Source of the DNA: SOJA01 sp964598485
GTDB lineage: Archaea > Thermoproteota > Bathyarchaeia > Bathyarchaeales > Bathycorpusculaceae
Direction: 5' to 3'
NCBI GenBank assembly: GCA_964598485.1
Contig: CAZRCD010000010.1
Span: 1-64,000 of the forward strand
DNA: 64,000 nucleotides
Shown: positions 15,406 through 24,781 of the stretch, piece by piece
Layout of the letters: each line of letters opens with the position of its first letter
Numbering within the stretch: the stretch's first letter is position 1
Notes under the pieces: model-generated
Told to the model about the DNA's origin: nothing
The model's database searches: none
Seen by the model: only the letters and a program-made list of their open reading frames with translations
Program-made: the position numbers and the translations under genes

Positions 15406-18155
15406 ATTTTTTCACCTCCCTCTAATTTTAATTTAATCGGAATGGTCACAGTGAAAGTTGTGCCTTTTCCACGAGAGCTTTTTACGGAAATAGAACCTCC
15501 GTGAGCCTCTACAATACGTTTACATATTGCCAAGCCGAAACCCATTCCCTTCGCTTTCGTTGTAAAAAGCGGAGTCCAAAGCTTCTCTATGGTTTTCTTT
15601 GATACGCCTACTCCAGTATCTGAAAAGACGAATTCTACGTTGCCATCTGATTTTCTGCTTTTTGTTGTCAGCGTTCCACCTTTAGGCATGGCTTCAACTG
15701 CGTTTTTGAGTATGTTGACGAAGGCTCTCTTGATTTTTGCAGTGTCAACCTTTATTTTCGGCTTGCCTTCCGTTAAATCTATGACTTGAACATTTTTCGG
15801 AATTTCAACAAGAGACAACGCCTCTTTTATTATCGATTTCGGAGTGGTCTCCGTTATATCCAGCTTTATCTCTCTCGAATAATCCAGAAGGTCGTTTATT
15901 ATCTTGTTCGAGTATACAATGTTTTTCCCTATAAGATCGAGCATTTCTTTTACTTTGCCGTCGATTTTTGAACTTGACCGTTTCTTCACATAGTATACAG
16001 CTCCACTGATACTCGTTAAAGGATTACGTAGGTCATGACCTACCATGCCAGCTAATTCACCTATCACCGCCAATCTTTGAGCCCTAAGCAGTTGCTCTTG
16101 AGACTTCTTAAGCTCGCGAGTTCTTTCCTCCACTTTTTGCTCAAGCTGTTCTCTTGCTTTTCTCAAACTTTCAATTAGTTGAGCGTTTTCAATGACTATT
16201 GCAGCTTGATGCAAGAAAAGTTCCAAAGGAGTAAGAGATTCTCTGGTTGGCTTCCGACCATCCACAGGGTCGTCCATGCTTAAGATGCCTACCACCCTTC
16301 CCGCAGGCGTGCGGAGGGGAGCGTAAAGCATGTCTTGAGGGTGCCAATCAACCATTTCCTCTGGTAAAAGTCTACTGGGAACACCTGCATACGTGGTTGC
16401 TTCCTCAAGAGGGGCTTCACGTGGAACATGGTGGACGTATTCTCGAATCCACGGATCGCTCCAAGGCAGATAATAAAACTCACCTATCCTGAAGCGTTCA
16501 AACTTTGGACCTAACCGTTCTCTCCAGACATGCCCTGATGCCTTTCTTTCAAGTAAAAGCTTGGTTTCTTCCTTTGTGAGGCCTGCTGTAACAAGATCTG
16601 TTCCTTCCAAGTTTTCGTTTCTCAGAGAAATTACAACCCTTCTCCACCCAAATTTTCTAATGGCTTTTGCGATCACCTTTAGCCTTTGATGCGTGTCTTT
16701 TATGCGCATGATTTCCGTGGAACTTTCCATCAGATTCGCTAGCCTGTTAGAGAGTTTTCTGAGTTGTGTATGTCTTTTTATGTCGATTATAGCAATGGCA
16801 GCGTGGGAAGCCAATATTTCAAGAAGTTCCCTGTCCTCTTCATCAAAGGCTGCAAGCTTTTTGCTTTCTACATTTAAGACTCCTAGAACCTCTTTTTCCA
16901 CTTTGATAGGTACAGCAAGCTCAGAAAGCATGTTTGGTTTACCTAAGACGTATGTCTTTTCCTTTCTGATGTCTGAGACGAAAACTGGTTTGCCTGTTCT
17001 TGCTGCCTTACCAGTTACCCCTTTTTCTCCATCCAACGGCAGACTTAAAGACAGATTATTTGAGTATCCACGCTGCGATACTAGCCGAAGCATTTTTCCT
17101 TTTACCATTAGAACGGAGGCATACTCAAACCCTAATGTTTTCTCCATAGCCTTCAACGTTACTTTGTAAATATCTTCTAGGCTCTCCGCTCTGTTTAGGT
17201 TCCGGCCGTAAATGTTCAATGTAGAAAGCTTTTCCTGTCTTTTTAGGTTACTTATGGCGATAGCGGTGTGTGAAGCGAGAGTTTCAAGCAGTTCCCCGTC
17301 CTTTTCATCAAACGCTTCAAGCCTTTCACTTTCCACATTCAAAATACCTAAAACTTTATCCTTAATTTTGACTGGCACAGCAAGCTCTGACAGCATGCCT
17401 TCTGCGCCAGCTTCAACGTAGGCTCTTTCTTTTCTAATGTCCGGAATGGAAACAGGTTTGCGTAATCTTGCGGCTTTAACAACTACCCCTCTTCGCCCAT
17501 CTAAAGGCAAGTTGAGGGTGAGCATTTTTGAAAACCCGCGATGGGCTACTAGACGGAGCGTTTTTCCTTCAACCAGAAAAACGTCGGCGAATTCGAATCC
17601 CAGAGTTTTCTCCATGACGCCTAACGTCAACGTGAGAACCGTACCTATGTCATCTGCCACGTTCAAGCTCTGACCATGCTTGTTCAGTGCAGAAAGTCTC
17701 TCTTCAAAACGTTTCCTTTCTTTTTCCATTCTTTTGCGTTCGGTGATGTCTCTGAATATTCCTTGAAGCAGTTTTTTGCCATCAAGTTCAAAGACATTAG
17801 CTTTGATTGCAACATCTTTAATCTCTCCCTTTTTTGTAATGACTTGTGTTTCCAAAACTTGCCCTTCTTTCTCTTTGAGATGCTGTTTGAAAGTCCTGTT
17901 GAACTCTCCTTCGATTTTTTTTGGAGGATGGAGAATCCGCTGGTGTATACCAACCAGTTCTGATTTCTCTCTGCCGACTAATTCTGATGCTGCACGGTTA
18001 CAGTCAACTATTACACCTGTTTCGGCGTCGGCTATGAAGATAGCGTCCATTGCCTCCTCAAACTGCTTTCTGTATTTTTCTTCAGATGCCCTAAGCGACT
18101 CTTCCATCCGTTGTTCTTGGTTATTGTAAACTTCATTCTTCCTCATTTCAAACAT
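15357..18155 (-). CDS. Multi-sensor histidine kinase (PAS, GAF domains, HisKA, HATPase)
   Basis: 932 residues, with no membrane segment, so it senses in the cytoplasm. In order: a PAS domain (about 25-140), two closely related GAF domains (about 155-310 and 315-465, both with ETLASH- or EILASH-type ends), a third divergent GAF (about 485-655) and a coiled coil. The HisKA H-box GHDLRNPL follows with the phosphorylated His at 707, then the ATPase with N-box NILKNAVEA and G-box DTGVGV. The two GAF copies look like an internal duplication. It overlaps the downstream response regulator by 49 bases and the upstream small helical gene by 8 bases. Confidence 0.92.
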   Translation of the reverse strand: MFEMRKNEVYNNQEQRMEESLRASEEKYRKQFEEAMDAIFIADAETGVIVDCNRAASELVGREKSELVGIHQRILHPPKKIEGEFNRTFKQHLKEKEGQVLETQVITKKGEIKDVAIKANVFELDGKKLLQGIFRDITERKRMEKERKRFEERLSALNKHGQSLNVADDIGTVLTLTLGVMEKTLGFEFADVFLVEGKTLRLVAHRGFSKMLTLNLPLDGRRGVVVKAARLRKPVSIPDIRKERAYVEAGAEGMLSELAVPVKIKDKVLGILNVESERLEAFDEKDGELLETLASHTAIAISNLKRQEKLSTLNIYGRNLNRAESLEDIYKVTLKAMEKTLGFEYASVLMVKGKMLRLVSQRGYSNNLSLSLPLDGEKGVTGKAARTGKPVFVSDIRKEKTYVLGKPNMLSELAVPIKVEKEVLGVLNVESKKLAAFDEEDRELLEILASHAAIAIIDIKRHTQLRKLSNRLANLMESSTEIMRIKDTHQRLKVIAKAIRKFGWRRVVISLRNENLEGTDLVTAGLTKEETKLLLERKASGHVWRERLGPKFERFRIGEFYYLPWSDPWIREYVHHVPREAPLEEATTYAGVPSRLLPEEMVDWHPQDMLYAPLRTPAGRVVGILSMDDPVDGRKPTRESLTPLELFLHQAAIVIENAQLIESLRKAREQLEQKVEERTRELKKSQEQLLRAQRLAVIGELAGMVGHDLRNPLTSISGAVYYVKKRSSSKIDGKVKEMLDLIGKNIVYSNKIINDLLDYSREIKLDITETTPKSIIKEALSLVEIPKNVQVIDLTEGKPKIKVDTAKIKRAFVNILKNAVEAMPKGGTLTTKSRKSDGNVEFVFSDTGVGVSKKTIEKLWTPLFTTKAKGMGFGLAICKRIVEAHGGSISVKSSRGKGTTFTVTIPIKLKLEGGEKIWVKPLESSLLTTMKT

Positions 18156-18471
18156 CCCTTTTCAGCGGCAAACGTTCCCTTGCATTATCTACGTATTCCA
18201 AAAAATCCCAGTTCTCTGCCTCCTCGAATTCCAACCCCAACTTTTCATAAAGTCGCTTCGCAATTAGCTTCTCAAGGTAAACAGCCCCAGGCCCAAAAAT
18301 CTTTTCTAACGCCTTTGAAAAATCTATCAAATTTGCTGGAATGTTGTCTCTACTTATTTCAAAAGAAGCCTCTAAATGAAAAAATATTGCTCGCTTGGGC
18401 GAATCTCCCAAAGAGGATAAGCCTTCATCAACAGCTTCTAAAAGGATTTTTCTAAGGTTATTTTGAGGCAA
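18148..18471 (-). CDS. Small helical protein, possible archaeal output domain (NitrOD5-like), copy 2
   Basis: 107 residues, clearly a paralogue of the gene at 18569-18982. Shared features are SLGDSPKRAIFFHLE, a short charged loop with N-I-P, then FSKALEKIFGPGAVYLEKLI and KRLYEKLG. The pattern resembles small output domains described from Thaumarchaeota signalling proteins (NitrOD5-type); that name is from memory and needs a profile search. It overlaps the histidine kinase start by 8 bases, so it likely works in the same pathway, perhaps as a regulator or partner of the receiver protein. Confidence 0.65.
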   Translation of the reverse strand: MPQNNLRKILLEAVDEGLSSLGDSPKRAIFFHLEASFEISRDNIPANLIDFSKALEKIFGPGAVYLEKLIAKRLYEKLGLEFEEAENWDFLEYVDNARERLPLKRDV

Positions 18472-18568
18472 ACAAGTCCCTCGAGTGTTTAATTGTGAAG
18501 TTTTAGAAGTGAATTCAATGGAGCTTTGATAAAGCCTTTGTGAACTGTAAATATGTATTTCTACAAGC

Positions 18569-18982
18569 CTATTCTTGCAGCGATGTCTGACTTCTTTTTC
18601 TTTCTTTTACAAAGCTGTGTCTTGCAGCTGCAACGTACTCGGTGAATATAAGCTCTTTACTTTTGTCCCATTCGAGAGGTTGTCCGATTCTTTCATACAG
18701 TTTTTTCATTATTAAAATTTCTAGAAATTGGGCTCCTACTCCAAAGATTTTCCCAAGTCCATCCGCAAAATCTTCAACGCGTTGAGGGATTTGATTTCTT
18801 TCGATTTTAAATTTGTTTTCAAGGTGGAAGTAGATTGCTTGTTTAGCGGAGTCTCCAAGGGAGTCCAGAGCGTCATCTAATGTTTCAAGGAAAAGTTTTT
18901 CGAAGGCTTCTTTTGCCAACTTTGATTCCTCTGGCCTATTCGATTTAATAGGCGTACTTTGAATTCTATATTGTTTATGCAT
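18569..18982 (-). CDS. Small helical protein, possible archaeal output domain (NitrOD5-like), copy 1
   Basis: 137 residues, first gene of the signalling run. It shares with its neighbour at 18148 the signature SLGDSAKQAIYFHLE, the N-Q-I-P loop, and FADGLGKIFGVGAQFLEILI plus KKLYERIG. The N terminus (about 25 residues) and a basic C-terminal tail are extra. About 100 bases separate it from its paralogue. The tandem arrangement points to a local duplication followed by divergence. The function is unknown; context suggests a role in two-component signalling. Confidence 0.65.
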   Translation of the reverse strand: MHKQYRIQSTPIKSNRPEESKLAKEAFEKLFLETLDDALDSLGDSAKQAIYFHLENKFKIERNQIPQRVEDFADGLGKIFGVGAQFLEILIMKKLYERIGQPLEWDKSKELIFTEYVAAARHSFVKERKRSQTSLQE

Positions 18983-19039
18983 TTTTAAGTTTAGTTCTCA
19001 ATTGCGTTAACTTCGAGTTGAAATTCGAATGAGCAACAT

Positions 19040-20201
19040 TTACATTTTCAGAATTCGAGTAATGACAAGAACGATAATGTAGAACATCATTGCTATGGGG
19101 AAAATTATCGAAATCTCAAATATGTTGATTAATACCCCCAGTATTATCGGCATCACTATCCCTATAATACTCATAGGAATAAACTGCAAGCTGTAGGCGG
19201 TTCCCCTGAATTTCGGCGGCACGATTTTCGGCACTATTGAAGTGGTTATTGGCATAGTCATACTACTGAAAAAGCCATAAACAAAATAAAAGCACTGTCT
19301 GACTTGTCGAAGTTGAAACAAACACACAAAACAACGCAACAGTCACAGCTGAAAAAATTGACGTAAGAGACCTTCTCCATCTCAACCTATCCCCTACATA
19401 ACCGCCTATGATAACACTTATTAAACCAATCAGAGGACTTAGACCAAAAACGATGCTCGCCAAACCAGCATCCAGCCCCTTACTTTCAGTGAGGTAAGTT
19501 GTTAAATATGTTGAAATAGTTCCACCTGCAGTGCTTCTGAAAAGCATCAACAAAAGGAAAGATAAGAAAGTCACAGACAAAACATCCCTTAATGGTGTAG
19601 TCAAACTTTTTCTTTTACTCTCATCATGTTCCTCATCAGAACGTTCACTTATGTTCACAAAAAACGCTACAACTGCAACAACAAACACCGGAATAGCCCA
19701 AACAAGGTAAACATATCTCCATCCAAACCAACCTAAAACAAGCCCTAATGTGATAGGCCCAATAGCAAACCCAAGAGTACCGCTTGCACCGTGAAAACCC
19801 AACCCCCTACTCAAGAAATCTGTAGGCAAAATATTGGTGGCTGCACTCAAAGCTGGCGGATGATAAAAAGTCGATGCCAAAGCAGTCAAAGAAAAACACA
19901 AGACAATGGTCTCAACAGAAGGAAATAATATGATCAAAGAAGCCGCAAACACTTGCAAAAATAGACTGAAGGAAATAAGCTTAGTATGACCCAAACGATC
20001 AGCAAGCAAGCCGCTGGGAACCGAAAAAACCAGTGAAAAAGCTTGGGGAATAGCCACGACGATGCTTGCAATGAGAATAGATAACTCATATTCATCAATT
20101 AAAATCGGTAAAAGAGCAAGGGGAAGATTTGAATACACGTGAAGCAAAGTATGAGAAGCACACAAAAAAACCAATTTAGGTTTAAAATCACCCTTCACCA
20201 T
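19040..20201 (-). pseudogene. MFS transporter interrupted by a frameshift
   Basis: Two overlapping frames together encode one MFS protein of about 385 residues. The first (20201 to about 19300) covers the N-terminal ten or so helices with the SGLLADRLGHTKL signature. The second (to 19040) supplies the last helices, with a continuous match through CFYFVYGFFSSMTMPITTSI. The shift is a single extra base near 19295-19300. It is either a real inactivating mutation or a sequencing error; the rest of the gene is intact, without other stops. The family is multidrug or organic-anion type; substrate unknown. Confidence 0.8.
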
Positions 20202-20581
20202 AAACCCACCACAGAACCGTATTGTCTTTCTCCTAACTCTTCTTAATTCTTACAACATCATACAGAGCCTAATACACTACACAATATAAAATCTTTAACA
20301 CACAACAATAGCGAACGTGACATTAGAACCCCCTTTTGCGTTCAGTTTTCGCTTTTCAACAAGATTCCTCAAATCTGTCTTTTCATGTTTTACATTATCT
20401 GTAAGTGGGGCCAGACCAAACCGCATTTCAAAAAGCCTTTTTGACAAAAACAATTGAAAAGCCCAGTCCGCTCTTTTTTTGGCAATGTAAGATATTTTCT
20501 TTTCGTTAGGGGAATAGTTTCCTGTAGTGTTGCCATTATAAACATTGGTGTTGATTGAGAAGTTAAGCCTTATATCAACAG
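20202..20581. other. Intergenic region between divergent MFS genes
   Basis: AT-rich spacer holding the promoters of both transporters; TATAAAATC at about 20285-20293 is the best TATA-like stretch. No gene seen. Confidence 0.4.
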
Positions 20582-21886
20582 GTGTTCATGGTTCTCGAAA
20601 GAGTGAAGTTCATGTGGTTTAGGAATGCTGTTGCGCGGTTCAGAGAGTTTCTATGGCAGGAATTCTCGTTCATTACAGGTAACTATCGAATTCTTGTCGT
20701 GAGTTGGATGATAATGGACATCGCTATGGAGATGCCCGCACCGAACTTTCAGTATTATGTTAACGACGTTTTGCAAGGCCCGCCTGTAGCCTTGGGACTG
20801 ATAGGTCTCGCCAACTTTGTTGCCATGGCTGTTGTAGCCGTTCCCGGCGGTTTCCTTGCAGATAAGTATGGTAGACGTTGGCTCATCACGACCATGACAT
20901 TTGCGATGTCTCTGTCATTCTTGTTTTTCGCTTTTGCTCCTACATGGCACTTCATTTTGTTAGGATCAGTTATAGGCAGTCTTTGTCTAATCTACCAGCC
21001 AGCGTTGTTTGCCATGGTTCAGGATTCGCTGCCACCAGAACGCAGAGGCATGGGTTCCTCGATAATACAGCTCATCCACGGAACCTTCAACACCCCTGGG
21101 CCCATAATTGCAGGTTTCCTGTTGTGGCAGCTTGGGTTAGAATGGAGCATGAGAACAATCTACGTACTCATGACTGTACTGTTCCTGATCGCAGCGGTGT
21201 GGCGGCTTAGACTGAAGGAGACGATGACGAACGGGGAACCAATCCACTTTAGGTATTTCATTTCTTCCTACCCGCAGGCCATCAAAGAAAGTGTGGGCGT
21301 TTGGAAGCTGGTGCCCAGAACGGTGCTTTGGCTTTTTTCCGTCAGAACTCTGGTGATGTTTGGTATGGCGCTTACTGGCGTTATTAACGCGCTTTACGCA
21401 AATAAGGTGCTTGGAATACCGAAGGAACAGTGGTGGCTTGTCTTTGTTCCGCTTCTGTTGACTATGGTGGTGGCTTCTCTTCCAATCGGCAAGATGGTTG
21501 ACAAGGTCGGAAGGAAAATTCCGATAATTCTGGGCTTAGGTGTGCTTAGTGCAGGTACGGTGATTTTTGCTTTCGGCAACTTCTTAATGGTGATGGTTGC
21601 CATGTGCTTGTTCGGATTTGCTCAGATGCTGATAATGTCTGGATCGATGGCGCTTTCAACTGATCTCATAGAACCAGTGAACAGAGGCAAAGTAGTTGGA
21701 TTCAACAACTTTTTTGGTTACATCATCATGGGTTTAGGCATGCTGCTGGGTGCCTATTTGTACGAAAACTTCATTCCTCAATCTCCCTTCATCATAAGCT
21801 TCGGAGCTACCTTTGTGGCATTGCTCATGGTCGTGTTTCTCGTACACGAACCCAAAAAGCGAGTAGGTGCAATCACACCAGAATAG
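20582..21886 (+). CDS. Major facilitator superfamily transporter
   Basis: 434 residues with about 12 membrane segments. The inter-helix signature GGFLADKYGRRW lies near residue 94 and its second-half counterpart GKMVDKVGRKIP near 305. The C terminus is short and basic. It is probably a cell-membrane efflux pump; substrate unknown. The frame opens with GTG at 20582; the ATG at 20588 is an alternative, and neither has a strong ribosome site. It diverges from the broken MFS gene at 19040, with 380 bases between them. Confidence 0.85.
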   Translation: MFMVLERVKFMWFRNAVARFREFLWQEFSFITGNYRILVVSWMIMDIAMEMPAPNFQYYVNDVLQGPPVALGLIGLANFVAMAVVAVPGGFLADKYGRRWLITTMTFAMSLSFLFFAFAPTWHFILLGSVIGSLCLIYQPALFAMVQDSLPPERRGMGSSIIQLIHGTFNTPGPIIAGFLLWQLGLEWSMRTIYVLMTVLFLIAAVWRLRLKETMTNGEPIHFRYFISSYPQAIKESVGVWKLVPRTVLWLFSVRTLVMFGMALTGVINALYANKVLGIPKEQWWLVFVPLLLTMVVASLPIGKMVDKVGRKIPIILGLGVLSAGTVIFAFGNFLMVMVAMCLFGFAQMLIMSGSMALSTDLIEPVNRGKVVGFNNFFGYIIMGLGMLLGAYLYENFIPQSPFIISFGATFVALLMVVFLVHEPKKRVGAITPE

Positions 21887-22253
21887 AATAATCCTTTTTT
21901 GGGATACTGTTAACAGTTTTGGTCGAGTTGTTGTTTTGTATTGGTATTTTGTGTTGTTGTTTATTATGTAGAATGTGTGGTTTTCTTTTTTGGGGTTTTT
22001 GTGTAGAGGATTGGTTTCATTAGGGCTTCTGAGGTTTTTGCCAGGTTGTTTCTGCGATGATTTCTTTGTATTTTCGATTATGTTTTTTATTTCTATGATG
22101 ATTAGTAGTGTGGCTGGTATTATGATTAGTAGTGTGAAGGCTATTGGGGTTCTAACGAAATAACCCTATGTATCTGGCATATGGTTTGGCTTTTCAAAAG
22201 AAGGTTGACAGTGCATGGGTTAACTTGTTGTTCTTATTCTCGTGGTTCGGTGA
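21887..22253. other. T/G-rich non-coding stretch with a 15-bp direct repeat
   Basis: The plus strand is strongly biased to T and G. A hydrophobic 62-codon frame lies here (21975-22163), but its composition follows from the T/G bias and I do not count it as a gene. ATGATTAGTAGTGTG occurs twice, near 22097 and 22121. The base bias marks the start of the accessory stretch that runs to about 25.2 kb. Confidence 0.35.
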
Positions 22254-22477
22254 ATGGTGCGTGGTTGTCGTTTATGTGGTGTAGACTTCTTCTGGTGTGT
22301 CTGCTGTGAAGTTACAGAAGATACATGAATAATGGTCGGGTGGCGAACGTATGCCGTGACATTCATACAAGTGCTGTTGAAAGCGGTATTCTGAATGAGC
22401 TTTGCAGAATGGGAGTGCTTGATAAAGAAAAACGAGGCTGTGAGAAAATATTCACAATAAGGGATGAACATGCCTAG
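22254..22477 (+). pseudogene. Frameshifted small zinc-finger / helical protein
   Basis: An ATG frame at 22254 gives MVRGCRLCGVDFFWCVCCEV, with two CxxC pairs, then stops. An adjoining frame from 22325 continues for 50 residues, VANVCRDIHTSAVESGILNE onward, to a stop at 22477. Together they read as one small protein with a zinc knuckle and a helical, possibly winged-helix, tail, broken by a single-base shift near 22320. Its stop overlaps the start of the next gene (ATGCCTAG), as in an operon. Confidence 0.4.
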
Positions 22478-23013
22478 ATGGAAAAAGGCTGATATTGAAA
22501 AGCTTCGGAAACTTGTTAAAGAAAAGGGAGCCTTGGGAAGTTGTAGCTGCTAAATTGGAACGTAGCGTTGATGCAGTGAAAATGAAGGCTAAAAGGCTTG
22601 GCTTAAATGTTGTTGTTGAGGGGGGAGGGGGTCAACAACAACAAATGATCTTCCTGAAGAGTTGCCCAGTGTTAAAGATCTTGAAAGTTTTGGCTAGAGT
22701 GTTAAAGAGCTTTGATAAACCAGGCTTAGAAATGTCGGAAATCCAGAGACTTCAAGCTATGGTTGCCACAATTAGAAGTTATGAAACTATGCTTGCTAAT
22801 TTTATGCATTACAGGGAGATTGAGAAAAGGGTTGTGGAGTTAGAAGCGAAAATGCCCGGCTTGCAAGGGAAAAGGCCTAGGGCTATGCGTCCAAGCGAGT
22901 TTCTGCACTCATGGTTTAGGCTTCAGGAAAACAGCGCTGCACAAATACAAGCATTCCTAACACAAACTCCTTTTTTGGAATCTTTAGCGCTAATCATAAT
23001 GTTGAGTTCATAA
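22470..23013 (+). pseudogene. Frameshifted SANT/Myb-like DNA-binding protein
   Basis: The ATG at 22470 gives MPRWKKADIEKLRKLVKEKG, then the frame moves by one base near 22526-22530 (a run AAAAGGGAG) to continue EPWEVVAAKLERSVDAVKMK and KRLGL. Joined, this is a Trp-containing helix-turn-helix of the SANT/Myb or GcrA type. After a GGGGGGAGGGGG tract a helical domain follows (MSEIQRLQAMVATIRSYETM...). A second shift near 22695 is likely, since the alternative frame reads NDLPEELPSVKDLESF. Repeated shifts in G-runs suggest decay or sequencing error. The role is probably DNA binding. Confidence 0.45.
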
Positions 23014-23112
23014 GCTTTTTCCGAATCAGAAACAGAATAATCCTCGGCCTAAGCTCTGACAGAAAAAGACATCATCCACTGGAGAATTGAAGCCGTCACC
23101 CTCATTTTCATA

Positions 23113-23337
23113 GTGATTTGCATTTCCCTCTCCTTCTATCTAGCCTTCCTTTCCTTCCAAACACTCGATGAAACTCTGAGCAAACAACACGTAGCCTTTG
23201 CTGCCTCCTTCCTCATAACCGGAATAACTATTTTTGTAGCTTTGACAGCTCACCTAGGAATAAAAAAAGCATTTTCAAGAACAAAAGACATTGTAAATAC
23301 TCAAAACAGAGCTTCAACGAACAATGAAAGTGAATAA
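23113..23337 (+). CDS. Small membrane protein with two membrane segments
   Basis: 74 residues as started at GTG 23113, with two hydrophobic helices (ISLSFYLAFLSF and AASFLITGITIFVAL) and a polar tail. The frame stays open upstream to a TAA at 23050, and the extra residues TEKDIIHWRIEAVTLIFIV complete the first membrane helix. Translation may therefore begin at a CTG at 23056, or the original start has been lost. Family unknown. It lies in the accessory region. Confidence 0.5.
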   Translation: MICISLSFYLAFLSFQTLDETLSKQHVAFAASFLITGITIFVALTAHLGIKKAFSRTKDIVNTQNRASTNNESE

Positions 23338-23339
23338 AG

Positions 23340-23516
23340 CTACAATTCAGCTTCCTTTGAAACCCTTGAACGCTCTTTCGAAAAAGCATTTAGTTCACCA
23401 ATAACTTCATGCAAATTCCATACTTTACCACCCCGCCTCCGAAGCCCCCTACGAACAGCAAAACGCCTATAGGTTTCCCAGCCAACCCAAACCTGAGTCA
23501 TATACTTTTCAGACAT
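23340..23516 (-). CDS. Small basic protein (58 residues)
   Basis: A complete ATG-to-TAG frame of 58 residues begins MSEKYMTQVWVGWETYRRFA and is very basic (RRGLRRRGG) before a helical tail. Its stop lies against the stop of the convergent gene at 23337. The N terminus resembles the beta strand plus helix start of small archaeal DNA-binding proteins, but I cannot assign a family. The even codon composition and clean ends support a real gene. Confidence 0.45.
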   Translation of the reverse strand: MSEKYMTQVWVGWETYRRFAVRRGLRRRGGKVWNLHEVIGELNAFSKERSRVSKEAEL

Positions 23517-23614
23517 AACCGAAATGCAAAGATTGCCAGATGATAAAGAAGCTATGAAATTGGAATCTGCATCAAAGATGCCAAAAGAAAAAGGGAGTTA
23601 AGGTTTGGAAGATC

Positions 23615-23905
23615 TTAGCTTTTCTTCACTGAAGTTATGAACTCATCTATAGGAATGGCAGCCATACTCAAGATTTTAATGGTTCCTCTGAAGCCAAGTT
23701 CAATGGACACTTTTGCAATAGTCTCGTTGTCCGGAGCCTCAACAATATTCACAAAATCATAAGGCCCCAAAACAGCATATTGACGAATCACTCGAACACC
23801 AAAGGCTTCAAGCTCCCGGTTGACCTCCTTAATCCTTTCAGGCTTTTCCCTAACAGTTTTCCACCCCTCATCTGTCAGATTAGACAACAGAATATAGTAG
23901 GGCAT
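23615..23905 (-). CDS. GYD-domain protein
   Basis: From the ATG at 23905 the protein is 96 residues and matches the GYD family: MPYYILLSNLTDEGWKTVRE, then VIRQYAVLGPYDFVNIVEAP, then GTIKILSMAAIPIDEF. These small alpha-beta proteins form dimers like other ferredoxin-fold barrel proteins; their function is not settled. The frame is open to 24058, but the extra 51 residues are not part of the family, and a TTACATAA box near 23931-23938 fits transcription starting just before 23905. Confidence 0.8.
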   Translation of the reverse strand: MPYYILLSNLTDEGWKTVREKPERIKEVNRELEAFGVRVIRQYAVLGPYDFVNIVEAPDNETIAKVSIELGFRGTIKILSMAAIPIDEFITSVKKS

Positions 23906-24175
23906 ACAGACACCAAACAATAGTATTAGCCTTATGTAAATTTCAGCTTTTCGATTAAAAATGCAGGAGAATGACTTCTCAGCCTTTCCGAAGCTCCTTG
24001 AAATCTTCCTCACTGGGAACGCGGCAAATTGAAAATCTCTTGTCAAAACCTTAACCATCCCACTGGCGTGAACACCATAGAAGCCTTACTTTTTATTTCT
24101 TCCTTTTCGACTTCCTTCCTCATATTCCTCCCTTTGCACAGTCCATTCCGCGTATTTTTCCAATAGGCTTTTTAT

Positions 24176-24316
24176 CTACTGGTCTATGAAGTCGCTTACA
24201 CTTAGGAACGGCATCTCCATATCCTTTATCACCTGTTGCAGTTTTTCATAATCTCCCGTTGAAATTTCCACGTACCCGTACTCCCCTTTCAGAAAACGAA
24301 GCCTCCACCTAACCAC
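24176..24316 (-). CDS. Small protein, 46 residues, unknown
   Basis: The frame is open from 24376, but a GTG at 24316 preceded by AGGGAT is the better start, giving VRWRLRFLKGEYGYVEIS and a helical end (YEKLQQVIKDMEMPFLSVSD). It is divergent from the ribbon-helix-helix gene at 24343, with only 26 bases between the starts, so they may share control. I recognise no family. It is plausibly coding but short. Confidence 0.4.
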   Translation of the reverse strand: MVRWRLRFLKGEYGYVEISTGDYEKLQQVIKDMEMPFLSVSDFIDQ

Positions 24317-24342
24317 ATCCCTAATGAGTTCAGAACACAAAC

Positions 24343-24504
24343 ATGAAACATCACATAGGCGTAACAATAGACTCAAAACTCCTCAGAGAAACCGAAACAC
24401 TCCGAGTAAGAGAAAAACGCAACACCTTCATCGAACACCTCATCAAACTCGGACTCAAAGCCCATAAAAAAGAAGAAAACCAAAAACCCAATGTCCCCCT
24501 CTAA
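24343..24504 (+). CDS. Ribbon-helix-helix (CopG/Arc-type) DNA-binding protein
   Basis: A 53-residue ATG-to-TAA frame starts MKHHIGVTIDSKLLRETETL and continues KRNTFIEHLIKLGLKAHKKE. The beta strand (HIGVTIDS), first helix, the RNTF turn and the second helix fit the ribbon-helix-helix fold used by plasmid copy-control and antitoxin proteins. It probably binds DNA as a dimer and may control the divergent small gene at 24176 or itself. Together with its neighbours it suggests a past mobile element. Confidence 0.6.
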   Translation: MKHHIGVTIDSKLLRETETLRVREKRNTFIEHLIKLGLKAHKKEENQKPNVPL

Positions 24505-24781
24505 AAAAGAGGATAATCAATCACCAATTTACATACCTGACAAAGTCGCGCAAGCGATGTTGTAGCTTAGTTGAACAGGTCGTTAGAAACGTTTATTAAG
24601 ACTCCAGATACCGCAAAACTCGTGACGAAAAATGGGAAGGAAATTAAAGACAAGTCCAAGTAAGAAAAAAGACGACTTAGAATTCATAATACGGCCAGAT
24701 GATGTTCTCTTGTATGAGGTTTTAGTCCATAGAAGACTGATTTAAGATTTAGGTAGCCACTGCAGATGATTAGGCTTTTCG

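Noticed and set aside
21975..22163. 62-codon hydrophobic frame in the T/G-rich stretch
   Set aside because: The amino acid content simply follows the base bias, and it includes a DNA direct repeat. No support as a gene.
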